Below, one piece after another: positions 48,637 through 59,254 of a DNA stretch of 64,000 nucleotides. The notes under the pieces are model-generated. The model worked only from the letters and a program-made list of their open reading frames with translations. It searched no databases and was not told where the DNA came from. The stretch is from positions 14,641,062 through 14,705,061 of the forward strand of contig OW203731.1 of assembly GCA_934045075.1 (NCBI GenBank). The letters are read 5' to 3'. A program made the translations under genes and the position numbers. How positions within the stretch are numbered: the stretch's first letter is position 1; every line of letters starts with the position of its first letter. The stretch is from Yponomeuta sedellus (taxonomy: Eukaryota > Arthropoda > Insecta > Lepidoptera > Yponomeutidae).

Positions 48637-48853
48637 TGACGACCTCTGTGGCGTAGCGGTAGCGCGTCTGCCTACCATGCAAGAGGTCCCGGGTTCGAAT
48701 CCCGGCTGGAAACAAAAAAAAAGTCCAGGTCTTGGATGTTTACATGTTTGTGATGTCGTTGTTTCTGGTTCCCACGACACAGGGTATCCTAGTGTGGGGC
48801 CAGAAGCAATGTATGTGCCAGTATTGAAAATGTTATGTTTATGTTATGTTATA
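48637..48853 (+). repeat. tRNA-derived SINE T2
   Basis: Well-preserved: gacctctgtggcgtagcggt, cccgggttcgaatcccggct, body gttcccacgacacagggtat, tail gttatgtttatgttatgtt. Directly follows a T1 remnant. Confidence 0.78.
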
Positions 48854-49559
48854 TTCCATTCACAAGTTTAGGCCTCCTCCGCCCAGTTCCATAACTCTCG
48901 TGTAGGACAATCCTAGTCCAGGTGTGACCTGCCAGCATCATACTAATATTCCGTACATAGTCATCAATGACCTGACTCATTTAGCCTGTATTTGCGACCA
49001 AAACTTGTGGAAAACAAATTCTACACACTCCACACCCACCTTCGTGTGATAAACTTTACGACAAAGGGTTCTGAGGGCCTGATTATCCATCCGCCATTGT
49101 GCGCAGACAGTGCGTTTAATCGTGAAACTTAACAAAATCGGCCCCACGCATTAAGGGTCGCGGTTACAACAAATCATCAAGTTTCATACGCTCATCCCCG
49201 TTTAATCAGCCGGAACGGAGAATACGCTTCGCGCATCAAAAGTCGGAGTTCTAATGCGAGGTCACATTAGCCTAATGAAAAGCGTCCCAGTGAAATACTT
49301 TCGCAATTAAAGTGAGCTTGTCGTAACGGCATATTGTGCCCCGGGGGAAATCAACCGCAGCTGGTGTGTGTACGCGGTCTTCATTCCCGCCCGGCGTAAG
49401 TGGTTACATCTCATAAATTGACGCTACATCTGCCCTACATAAACAGCCAAACAGCCTTTTGTATGAAATCGCCACACCGTGGCGAAATTGCGTGGTGATC
49501 AAGTCAATTGTCTCTTTCTTAGAGCAGGTCACCATCTAGCACCGACCGCGTCTGTTGTT

Positions 49560-49926
49560 GCTTCGATATCAACCCATGAATGTCCCCACTGCTGGGGCAC
49601 GGGTCTCTTTCTGCATCGTAGGAAGGTTAGACCATACTCCACCACGGGGACCAAGTTCGGGTTGGTGGAGGATTGTAATACAGTGGCGGGACTTACTGTC
49701 AGAAGTTATCAAGCCGCCCATAAGGCCTCTGACACGGCTTAACGACTGTCATTACATAATAGCCGGCACCAACGGCTTAACGTGTCATGCGTATCACGGA
49801 AGCGCTCGGAAAAATGCCACTAGCGGTAGTCATGGGACGGTCACCCATCCTGCACCTGACCGCGCCTGTTGTGGCTTAACTCAAGTGATTGATTCCAATC
49901 ACTCGATTCGACTAGGCCACGAGCGT
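49560..49926 (-). repeat. 5S-rRNA-derived SINE, longest copy
   Basis: Minus strand: 5S-like head 49926-49800, a middle with ccgttggtgccggctattat, and the tail with gtggagtatggtctaacctt and ccccagcagtggggacattc. Best copy for defining the full element. Confidence 0.72.
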
Positions 49927-49929
49927 TTC

Positions 49930-51880
49930 AATGTTAATGTGATATTTATAACCTCAATGGATGTGGTACTGTCCTATTTTTTTTCTTGATCACTGGCGTT
50001 TCAACAGTAAAGGCGGGGGAGGGAGGAATGGGGGACGAAAATGATTACTTAAATCGATCAAGAATCAAACTGAGTCGGCAGTTAACGCCGGATAAGAATT
50101 CTGTTTTGGCTTTCTCTTCTGAAACTCACTCATTGTTTTCGCCAAGACAGATTCAACTTCCTTTCATTATGTATTTTGAATAGCCAGCAGCTTTTCATAA
50201 TCATATCTAATGCTTTCTGCCCGACTTCCATTTTTTATTTATTGATTTACATTTGTAACTTACAGGTAATGTCAAATCACTACAATGTTATTAAACTTCA
50301 ACATACTTATCTATAGAGAGGAAACCGGTCAAGTGCGCGTCAGTCCAGGGGTTCCGTAGGGTTTGCGTTGTAAGAGGGGTCACAGCAGAGACCTTCTCTA
50401 CGTAAGTATTTCATGACGTAAAGGAGGTGTCTGCAGTAAACTTTTTAGCTCCTAGTATTTTCTAAGGTTAAGACGAGCACTAGACTGTTTTTATACGGAT
50501 TTTACTCGTTTATTACATTGTAGACTTTTAGTCCGGGTCTACACCCGTAGTTGTTATATCGGAAGAGTCCGACCAGGTTTCGCTCTGATTCGCAGAGCTT
50601 AATCATGGTGAGCAGAGACGGAGCTCGCGGCATCGGTTGCTCGTCTAACACCCGTAACTTACGAAACGTTTATTACATTTTTTTTTACAATTTTTCGAGG
50701 TTTTTTTTTAGCTCTTCTGCAGTATTCAGGTCTTCTCTTAGAGAGAGAGAGAGAGAGACTACGGATTTCACCATCGCGTGGTGGCGATACAAAGTTTACA
50801 AAGGTAGAAAGTTGAAAAATTCGCCAAAATACCTAGTATTGCAGGTGAAAAGCCGTATTGATAAATGAATGAAATAATATTTAGTGTACAACAAAAATAT
50901 TTGTATCCGATAAAAATATTTTATTACGGTTAAACTGAATAGTACGGACAGGTATTCGGACAGTTTCGGACAGTATTCGGTATTCGGAGATTCAGTATTC
51001 GGTATTCGGAACGTCGGGAAATAAGGTAATTACGTTTTACCTAATAAATAATCGCGATTTGACCTGTTTAATATATAACTATGTATTCGGAGATATAACT
51101 ATATCAGACATGCAGGCAGACGTCGTCGTAGACATAGTAATATTATAATAGGGTCGCTTTTGGACTGTTTGCGAATGGAACCCTAAAAAGAGACTGTCGT
51201 TGACTGTACTCGAAGTTCAATAGGGTTTATCTAAAGAGAAAATGTCGCGTTATTTCCTGAACTTTAAGCTTGCCGGATGTTCGGAGCGGTTGCTTTTGGA
51301 AAATAGAAATCAAAGACGTCTCTGGAGCGAAGCTTTAGCCGGATCAGAAAAATAAAGTCCGGAGGAACTCTATGAGATGTTTTTGGAGAAAAACGTCGAA
51401 ACTCACTCAATGTTTTCGTCCAGACAGATTCAATTTACATTTCACACGTACTTTGAATAGCTAGCAGCTTTCGATAATCATATGTTAAGCTTTCTGGTCA
51501 ATTTTCAATTTTTATATATTCATTAAAAGTGGCTTCTGACCCAGAAAAATTGCAGGACATCGAGAGGCACGCAACATCAGCATATAATAAAGCCGCTTCA
51601 TGAGGACTACGACAGCTCTGTCAAGATCGTACCGACCAAGAAGAAGTTCCTGGCACTTTCTCATCGTAAAATTACCTCGACTGCGCGAGAATCGAGTTAC
51701 CTGCCGGACATTATAACTCTTAATTGTTGCCTTTGACGGTGGACAAGTTCAAAAGTGCGAAAGTAAAAAATGCCAAAGACGATGGCCTGGGGGCGAATCG
51801 CTAAAATGCATAGCTGTTGTTCTATAGATTTATATGTCAGAATTTGACAAGCGTCTGATTTGCTTTATTTAATTATAATT
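49930..51880. other. Intergenic with element scraps
   Basis: One arm of the 13681 hairpin family (50517-50545), an (AG)n run at 50741-50758, a short tandem of gtattcgg-like units at 50950-51015 and one end of the 13938 foldback family (51020-51085). No gene. Confidence 0.45.
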
Positions 51881-51885
51881 ATTGT

Positions 51886-51990
51886 AATCATCACACTAAT
51901 TTTACAAAGGCGAAAGTTTGTGAGTGTGTGAGTATGTATGTTTGTTACTTCTTCACGTCTAAACGACAGGAGCGATTTTAATAAATTTTG
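51886..51990 (+). mobile_element. H1 element, 5-prime half left of the LINE
   Basis: attttacaaaggcgaaagtt, gtatgtatgtttgttacttc and acgtctaaacgacaggagcg, as at 18705; interrupted at 51990 by the LINE tail. The 3-prime half (ccgcgggtagcaccgcggg) is at 55476-55502. Confidence 0.55.
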
Positions 51991-52200
51991 TTATTATTAT
52001 TATTATTATTTATTCATTTAAATTGCATAACATTACAGTGAAAACCTTTGCGTTAAGCAATTCATACATACAAAGTATAAACAAGTATTTTAGGCAATTC
52101 GTTAGTTACAACATCAATGAGAACTGAAAAACATAAAATTTTGAACTGTATGGGTACAAAAAAGAACAGTAAATCAAATAATCACAAATAGGACGCCCTT

Positions 52201-55080
52201 TCATTCATCACGTTCACAATATTTCAAACATTCCTCTGCTACACTTGTAAGCCGGTCAGCAAACAGATCACACTCTGGTGCTGACTTCAAGAGGGCGTTG
52301 AGGGACGAGAGCGCACACACGAGTGGAGAGTGGGCGCGGGAGACTGTGCGCGCCGCGGGCACTGATAACAATGTGTGGCTACGGGCACGCAAGTAGTTGT
52401 CTGGTACGGATAGCCTACAGGCCCGTTGCGTAAGCTCAGAGCAGTCACCCTCTCCGCGGATCATACGGCAGACTGTCACAAGCTGCTCACAATTGCGGCG
52501 GACCTTGAGGGTATTAAACCCAAGCATGCCGCAAAGAAATTGAGTTGGGTACAGGAAAGGGTAGTACCCATATTTTCTCTTGTATAGGAAAAGTAGGAAC
52601 GCTTTTTGTATTTTTTCCAACATAAGAATGTACTTTGCTTCGTGGGGATTCCAGACTATGGCCCCCGCTTCAATCTTGCTTCTTACCAGAGCTGTATACA
52701 GAAGTTCTATAGCTTTTGGGTTGTTAAACTCTTTAGCGTTGCGGAGAACAAAACCTAACCGTTTCATACAGTCAGCGGCTGTGACTTGCATGTGCTCGTG
52801 AAATGTAAGTTTAGGGTCAAACAGAATGCCAAGGTCTTTCATCTCTTTCACTCGAACAATGACATCAGAGCCTAGCCTGTAAGTTGCCTGATAGGGGCAG
52901 GGGCCCCTCGAGAAGGTCATTGCGTAGCACTTGTTGGTGTTAAAGTGAAGTTTATTTTGGATGCTCCATTCGTAAACGGCGTCCAGATCTCTTTGCAAAA
53001 GTTCGCAGTCTGTCATGCTATCCACTTTTAGGAACAGTTTTAGGTCATCAGCATAAAGTAGGCAGGATGTATGTCGCAGGACAGACTCTAGATCATTGAC
53101 CATGATGGTAAACAATAATGGGCCGAGTATGGAACCCTGACTTATACCGGATCTTGTATGGAACGCGACCGAGTTAAAACAACCATGCTTCACATACTGC
53201 TGGCGGTCGCGAAGGTAGTCGGCAAACAAACTGAGAAGTTTTGGGGCAAATCCAATAGCGCAGAGCCTACCCAGAAGGACATCATTGTCCACTCGATCAA
53301 AAGCTTTTTTGAAGTCGAAGTAAGCCACATCAACTTGGGAGGCTCTGTCCATGTGCACAGATATAGTGTCGACGAGGGTCAGGAGGTTTGTATTGGTTGA
53401 CCGGCGCATACGGAACCCGTGTTGTGCATCAGACATATACGGCCGCAGTTGCGGGCACAACCTATTATTTAAGACTGACTCGAATACCTTCGCAGGCGAG
53501 CACAGAATGGCGATAGGGCGATAATTCTCAACGCAGGTACGATTAGAAGTTTTTGGGATGGGACTTACTCGGGAGAGTTTCCACTGCGTTGGGTATTTGC
53601 CACTACTAAGTGCTAGGTTAAAAATGAAGCACAGTGCTGGTACCAAAACATCTGAACAAGCTTTTAGAACATACGGCGGTATACTATCTGGGCCTATTGA
53701 GCTACGAGGTCTCAGCTTGCGGATGGCCAGCAGTACATCATCGTCTGTTAATTGTGTAATAGCAATGTAATTAGCTGTACGGGTGTTGTCAAGGCTATTA
53801 GTCTCATCCACGCTTAGAGCGGGAGTATTGGGCAAAAAGACGCTTGAAAAGAAATCCGCGAAGGCAGTGGCCGCTGCTTCACCAGAACACTCTCTTCCCG
53901 CATATGTAACCTTACTTTCGAAGCCACCCTTTGATTTCAAGTTATTAACGTGCTGCCAGAAGGACCGGGGGTTTGATTTTATGTTAGCTACTATAGTGTC
54001 CATGTATTCATTGTATCTAAGTGAGAGTGCGGCCTTTAGTTCCATTCTAAGAGTGCTAAACTGTCTATAGATCTCTATGTCCTTAGTAACTTTCCATTTA
54101 CGATGTAGCATGGCTTTTTGTTTTATGGTGTAGATTATGTCACCCGTGAACCAAACTGGGTATTTTCTTTGACTCATCTTAGACCTGACTTTTTTAGGGA
54201 CTCCAACATCAAACACTTTGTATATCATATCGTTAAAGATCTCGACAGCGTCATTTTCATCTTGACATTCATATAATAGGTCCCAGTTTGTTTGATTAAT
54301 GAGCTGGTACACTAACTGATAGTCACCTTTAGAAAAGTTCCAATCACGGTGTGGGGTAATGTTACTTGGGTCTAACATACTAGAGCATTGCAAACCTCCC
54401 CTAAGGGGAATTTCGATGTCGAGAGGGGGGTGATATTTATCCGCGTGGACAACCAGACCAACGTCCGCCGCGCGGACACTCACTCCACACAGACCCTCTG
54501 AGGCCAGCACCACGTCTAGTTTACCACCATGTTCATTCATTACCTCATTATTCTCTACGAGACCACAGACATTTATAAAATAGCCATAATAATTTAAAAC
54601 ATTTTGTGAGCAACTATTTAGATTCAAATCTCCCAAGATAACAATATTTTCACTTTTAAGTTGGGAATATTTATCCTCTAATAAACAAAACCAGTTCATA
54701 TACACACTTTCTGGTGCTTTAGGGTGAATGTACACTGCACAAACCGTGAAGATTTTATTATTAATCGTAAATGATGCCCACAAGTCTTCACCTTGTTCTG
54801 TTTCAAGCTCTTGTCTACGACGAAGGGCAATACCAGATCGCGCAGCTAGTAGCACTCCGCCGCATGTTTTAGGAGGATCGCGCCGCAATATTGTCCAGTC
54901 ACCTTCAGTTAACTCTGCGTCAGTAATAGCAGGACACAGATTGGTCTCCGTTACCGCAAGGATATCATGATCAATTAAAAGCAAGTTCCGGCGCCAGTAG
55001 CTTAACTTTGTCCGCAAACCTCTCACATTTTGATAGACAATATTCAGGCTAGGGCACGGACCATTTGGTGCATTATGCAC
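52201..55080 (-). CDS. LINE ORF2: endonuclease and reverse transcriptase, 959 codons, uninterrupted
   Basis: The N-terminal third is an APE-type endonuclease (IVYQNVRGLRTKL at the start, AVTETN, then VILGDLNLN). The reverse transcriptase follows: VSPIPK, NYRPIAILCSPAKVFE, YFDFKKAFDRVDN, SQGSILGPLLF and the catalytic YADD at residues 676-679 (53055-53044). The C-terminus has LGILFDPKLTFHEHM and IEAGAIVWNPH typical of this group. No stop interrupts it, so the copy is young. The frame opens with GTG at 55080 and has no early ATG; it overlaps the end of ORF1 in another frame, so translation probably depends on frameshift or reinitiation. Confidence 0.9.
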   Translation of the reverse strand: MHNAPNGPCPSLNIVYQNVRGLRTKLSYWRRNLLLIDHDILAVTETNLCPAITDAELTEGDWTILRRDPPKTCGGVLLAARSGIALRRRQELETEQGEDLWASFTINNKIFTVCAVYIHPKAPESVYMNWFCLLEDKYSQLKSENIVILGDLNLNSCSQNVLNYYGYFINVCGLVENNEVMNEHGGKLDVVLASEGLCGVSVRAADVGLVVHADKYHPPLDIEIPLRGGLQCSSMLDPSNITPHRDWNFSKGDYQLVYQLINQTNWDLLYECQDENDAVEIFNDMIYKVFDVGVPKKVRSKMSQRKYPVWFTGDIIYTIKQKAMLHRKWKVTKDIEIYRQFSTLRMELKAALSLRYNEYMDTIVANIKSNPRSFWQHVNNLKSKGGFESKVTYAGRECSGEAAATAFADFFSSVFLPNTPALSVDETNSLDNTRTANYIAITQLTDDDVLLAIRKLRPRSSIGPDSIPPYVLKACSDVLVPALCFIFNLALSSGKYPTQWKLSRVSPIPKTSNRTCVENYRPIAILCSPAKVFESVLNNRLCPQLRPYMSDAQHGFRMRRSTNTNLLTLVDTISVHMDRASQVDVAYFDFKKAFDRVDNDVLLGRLCAIGFAPKLLSLFADYLRDRQQYVKHGCFNSVAFHTRSGISQGSILGPLLFTIMVNDLESVLRHTSCLLYADDLKLFLKVDSMTDCELLQRDLDAVYEWSIQNKLHFNTNKCYAMTFSRGPCPYQATYRLGSDVIVRVKEMKDLGILFDPKLTFHEHMQVTAADCMKRLGFVLRNAKEFNNPKAIELLYTALVRSKIEAGAIVWNPHEAKYILMLEKIQKAFLLFLYKRKYGYYPFLYPTQFLCGMLGFNTLKVRRNCEQLVTVCRMIRGEGDCSELTQRACRLSVPDNYLRARSHTLLSVPAARTVSRAHSPLVCALSSLNALLKSAPECDLFADRLTSVAEECLKYCERDE

Positions 55081-55366
55081 GTTGTTGATAGGGAGGGCTG
55101 GTTTTCTGCCCTCGAAAGGGAATCCAGGCTTTCAATCTAGCGTTGTCCGGCCAGACATCAGCCATAAAACACTTATCATAATGTATCTCGGGGATTCCAA
55201 TTTTATACGACTTGTAGTCACCTTTTGAGTTAAGTTCCTCCACCGTACACGTTCCGGTGGGACACAGCTCTTTCAGGTACGTTTGAACATCCTCTAGTCC
55301 TGAAACCATATTCCACAGATGCATGAACCTGCGTCTTTCAACTGCTTTTAACAGTGTAGAAGTGGA
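55073..55366 (-). pseudogene. LINE ORF1 C-terminal remnant
   Basis: An open frame running into 55073 encodes ERRRFMHLWNMVSGLEDVQT and SYKIGIPEIHYDKCFMADVW then PDNARLKAWIPFRG, which resembles the C-terminal domain of non-LTR ORF1 proteins. The N-terminal part is missing. The ATG at 55324 is internal; coding-like sequence continues upstream to about 55366, where the hairpin begins. Confidence 0.7.
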
Positions 55367-55504
55367 GCTGCCTGTGCAGCGAAGAGAAGCTGGGCGCTTC
55401 TCTTCGCTGCACAGGCAGCGAGTTATGGAGTTAGCTTGTTAGTTAACTAATATAATTTAGTTTCCCGAATAAACCGCGGGTAGCACCGCGGGGTACACCT
55501 AGTA

Positions 55505-55640
55505 CACTCCTAATAATGAAGGTTGTCTGGAAGAGATCACTTTAAGTGATAAGGCCATCGTCTGTACTCTTAGGTTAAGTTATATCTGTGTTATTTCCTT
55601 TTTATGGACAATAAAGTGATTATATAATAATAATAATATT
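55505..55640 (+). repeat. LINE 3-prime end LB
   Basis: gaaggttgtctggaagagat, cactttaagtgataaggcca and tggacaataaagtgatta followed by (ATA)n. Inverted relatives: 15536-15650, 18165-18290 and 27365-27485. Confidence 0.6.
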
Positions 55641-58186
55641 TTGTTTCAGATAAACCAAAATACATATTAAAAATAAGACATTATAAAAGATGATAATAAA
55701 ACAAAATACAATAAATTAAACAATGAAATGATATATAAGTACATCTCAATTTTTTTTTTCTTTTTTTTACTAATAAACTCGGTCTCGTTTCTGAGAGACT
55801 GGAGAGTGTAAGTTCATCCAGTGTCTCAGAAACCGACCGTCCATAAATTAATTAATTGAAATTATTTTATTAGTATCTATCTAACCTTGCTGAAATTGTT
55901 TGTTTATTCGTTTGTTCGTTCGTTAGGTAGGTACACTCTTAGCACAAAAAAAACATGTGCAAGTGAGTTGCCTCTAACATTTTTTTATCTTCTGATTGAA
56001 ATATAACATCACAAGAGTGCGGAAAGTAAAAGCCCACGTATCGCTCGCGTCGGCACTTTAACTAGAAAACTTCCCAGTTCGATTGCCGAAGTTGTCTGGA
56101 AGGATACCTTGTAAACACCTGGGGCAATTTTATGTTTTTAATGGCCACAACTTTTCTGTGCTTGTCACTTGCGAGTGTTCGTTTTTTAAACTTGCTTCAT
56201 TCAATTCAGTACTGGCAGCTAACCAATTTTGTGCAACAATATACCTAATATTAAATATTTTTTTATTTTCCTTCAATTTGATTGACAACACGATTGCAGA
56301 AAAAATAATTAAACAGACTGCTTAAAAATCTTAAACTATGAAGAGTCTGTTGACTGTTCTACTGTAGAAGACGGAACTTTTATTTAAAAACCATTTCTTC
56401 TTCTTCTCCTTCAGGCTACATTAGTCCACTGCTGGACACAGCACTCCCCTAATGAGCGCGATAGCGCAAGGTTGTACTATCATTTGGGAGTAATGCCCAT
56501 AATCCCCACGCTGGGCATGCGGGTTGGGGATCGCAGTTTGGTGGAATTGTACTGCAGGGGGCGCTGCTGCCCACCCCCCGGTTTGTGTCCCTTAGTCGCC
56601 TTTTACGACACCCGCGGGAAGAATTTGAAAAATCCATTTATCATTACGTAAAGTTAGTTTGTATGCTTTAACACACTTTTTGTCAATAGTTTTTGTTATT
56701 ATAATACTTAATATGTAACTTTTTGGAATGAAGCCGACTGCCGAAAACTCTAGCACGTACGCTGGTACGTAAGTTCTTTTGCTCTGTGCTAATCTAATCT
56801 TGGTTCCTGTTTAGTTAACATGGTGGTCCTCCGACGCGTTTGAGTGTCAACAATAACATTTGACCATTATTTTATTACTAGCTATAGCCCGCGATAGAAA
56901 CTACCCTATAGAGATAGAAATTATCTAAGAGAGGTGCAGAAACCAGGGATCACTTTCGCTTCACCAACGTTCTTAGTCGTTGCATGCACGCACGCCGGCT
57001 CCGGGTACTTTTTATCTTCTCCTTTGTTAATACATCCCCTATTTGGTCGAAGTATGTCTACCTGGGTAGCCCCTTACCGGCCCTTACCCAGATTCGCTAT
57101 ATATTTTCATCAGGGATTTTTCGTTTATAGTTGTTTTTTTTTTCAATTAAAGAGGTGCTTTAATTTAAATACATTAAATTTATTCAACACTTTTAACGCA
57201 AAAGTATACAAACAGCTTCATCAATACCTACATGAATTCGAATTTAATTCTTCATACATCTAACCAAGGTCACCATTTGCCGGATTACCTATAGAATGTT
57301 ATTAAAATGCTGTAGTGGTATTTATAATTGCCATATTATTATATTGGATACAAAATATCCTAGATACATACTTAAGACTTATTGCTACTACAATACACGC
57401 AGGCATTTCAAATAATCGACTCTCTAACATCATCGAATAGCATATTTTAAACCATATACATAACATTAAACTAATAAACAATTTTGGATATTCCGTTGTA
57501 CAATTGGACAGATAACGACTAGTGTCTCTAAACTTAATCTAGTGGTAATTTCAAAACGTTTAAATACATCATCAAACACTACAAAATGTAAATATTTAAG
57601 TAGCAAATAAAAATCAGACTTTACAATTCATTCGTTAAACTTATTACACTTACATTGGTACATTTTGACAACGTTTAATGGCACTATTAATATTATCTAA
57701 GAAAATGTATGTTTAATAGAATATACTAAATTAAAAATAGTAACATGATCAAGTCTGTTGATTACCTAAGTCTAGGCAATTTCTTAAATACTATGTTGCG
57801 AATTGCCAGTTTCAGAATTCAAAATTTCGCCAAACAAATAGTTGAATGTAGTGCTGTCTCTTCGAGTTTCTCAGAAAAGAGAGTGACAAAAAGTTACGTA
57901 CGTACCTATTGTATGGATTCAAGCGTTACTTCGCGGCAATCCATAATAACATTAAAATGCGAAAATAATAAGTAATTTTCACATTTAATGGTGTTGCCTA
58001 CGTGTGTACTTAGCAAAATTCTCAATTCAAAAACCGGCCCTCCGTATAGACGCGAGTCAGATTGAGTCGAATACTGGCATAAGAGAGTCTTGCAACGTCG
58101 AAATTTGGTGAAACCAGTAAAATATTATATTTTTCGTCCTGTTACCAAATTAACTTTTATTTGCAACTCAAAGTCATAAACTGACT
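55641..58186. other. Intergenic between the LINE and the piggyBac MITE
   Basis: S4 copy at 56400-56622; otherwise AT-rich. Frames at 56934-57263 and 57745-57975 show no recognised domain. Confidence 0.45.
56400..56622. repeat. Interspersed repeat S4
   Basis: Same order as at 8227, complete through the acacccgcgggaagaa end. Confidence 0.7.
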
Positions 58187-58190
58187 TTAA

Positions 58191-58826
58191 CCCTAGACAC
58201 CTAACCTTCGTCGTTTCGACGAATACGCGACAGAAAAATTGTTGTATCTTTTTGGTGCGTGTGCGGATAACCGTGGTGTCTCTTGTCAACTCGGTGTTCG
58301 TCGCGGGTTGGCGAGAGGCAATAAATTCCGGCTGCCAAGTGCTATGTTTTTTCGAAATTTTACAAAAATACGTACAAAATCGCAATTTGTCGCGAATATA
58401 AATTTTATTTTTGTACTGAATGGGCGTAAAAAAGAACATTTTTCTTTTTCTAATGTCTACAGTTTAAGTTTTCCCTTAAAATTTATTTTAAGGGAATTAC
58501 AATTACAATTACAACCGAAATTTAAAAAAGTAGTTGTTTACAACTACTTTTTAAATTTCGGTCGTAATTAAATTTTTCATAAAAATGTCGGGTTTTATCT
58601 GTAGAAACGCGTGCCATTTTAAACAGAAAGGAAAATAAGTAAGAGTATGTGCTAAATAACAAAAAAATATTTTATTAAACAATATAAAGTATGCTAGAAA
58701 TCTCAGTGCAATAAACGTACCAAAAACAACAAATTTTTATTTAAAACTTAACACTTCAAAAAATGGTCGTCGAATTGACGAATGGTTAGGTATAATGCGC
58801 TATGTGAGAAGGTTAGGTGTCTAGGG
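58191..58826. mobile_element. piggyBac-type non-autonomous element (MITE), 636 bp
   Basis: Perfect 19-bp terminal inverted repeats (CCCTAGACACCTAACCTTC at 58191-58209 and its complement at 58808-58826), directly flanked by TTAA at 58187-58190 and 58827-58830. CCCTAG ends plus TTAA duplications are the piggyBac signature. Inside is a hairpin at about 58513-58562 (ccgaaatttaaaaaagtag against ctactttttaaatttcgg). No transposase domain is visible. Confidence 0.88.
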
Positions 58827-59145
58827 TTAAACAAGTAGCTAAGTTGTTTTTGCATACGAAAGCCTAAAATATCGTGCCTAACTTAACTTAAATATGACAA
58901 CTTTGAACACATGAATACAGTCAAAATAAACAAAATTACTAGAAATAATATTTACAAAACAAATACAATGATGAATTTTGAAACGTCTTAAGCGAACATT
59001 CTGCTTAAGTCTACAAAAACTACATCAGTTTGATCATTTAATTAGCTTATTATAGTAGGAATTTAATGAGGACGACAAGCAATCTTGAATCGATGAACTC
59101 ATCATTAAAAAAATTAACACGTTTCTAGGCGCAGTTTTAATTCGT

Positions 59146-59254
59146 TCAATTATTCACTCTAAATGGTTGAGCAAATATCTCGTTCAGCAGTTGTTGGTAT
59201 TCTTCAGTATTGTAGAGGTAATCTTCGTCGTCTATAAGAGAGCTTGCGTTGAAT
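59146..59254 (-). CDS. Mp: Multiplexin terminal exon, acidic tail
   Basis: Acceptor atattttcag, phase 2. Encodes FNASSLIDDEDYLYNTEEYQ then QLLNEIFAQPFRVNN and TGA at 59148-59146. Joined to the endostatin exons by phase and position; it has no endostatin homology itself. ATTAAA-type poly(A) candidates on this strand lie near 59036-59057. The piggyBac-type MITE lies about 320 bp beyond the stop. Confidence 0.8.

Larger units (their letters stand above)
51991..55390 (-). mobile_element. Non-LTR retrotransposon (Jockey/CR1-like group), 5-prime truncated
   Basis: Minus-strand LINE: the end of ORF1 (to 55073), a full ORF2 (55080-52201), a short 3-prime UTR and an (AAT)n tail at 52014-51991. Right of the ORF1 remnant a 24-bp perfect hairpin (55367-55419) marks or lies near the truncation point. 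Both flanks match one Helitron-like repeat (5-prime part 51886-51990, 3-prime part about 55472-55502), so the LINE appears inserted in it. The exact clade cannot be set by eye. Confidence 0.88.
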
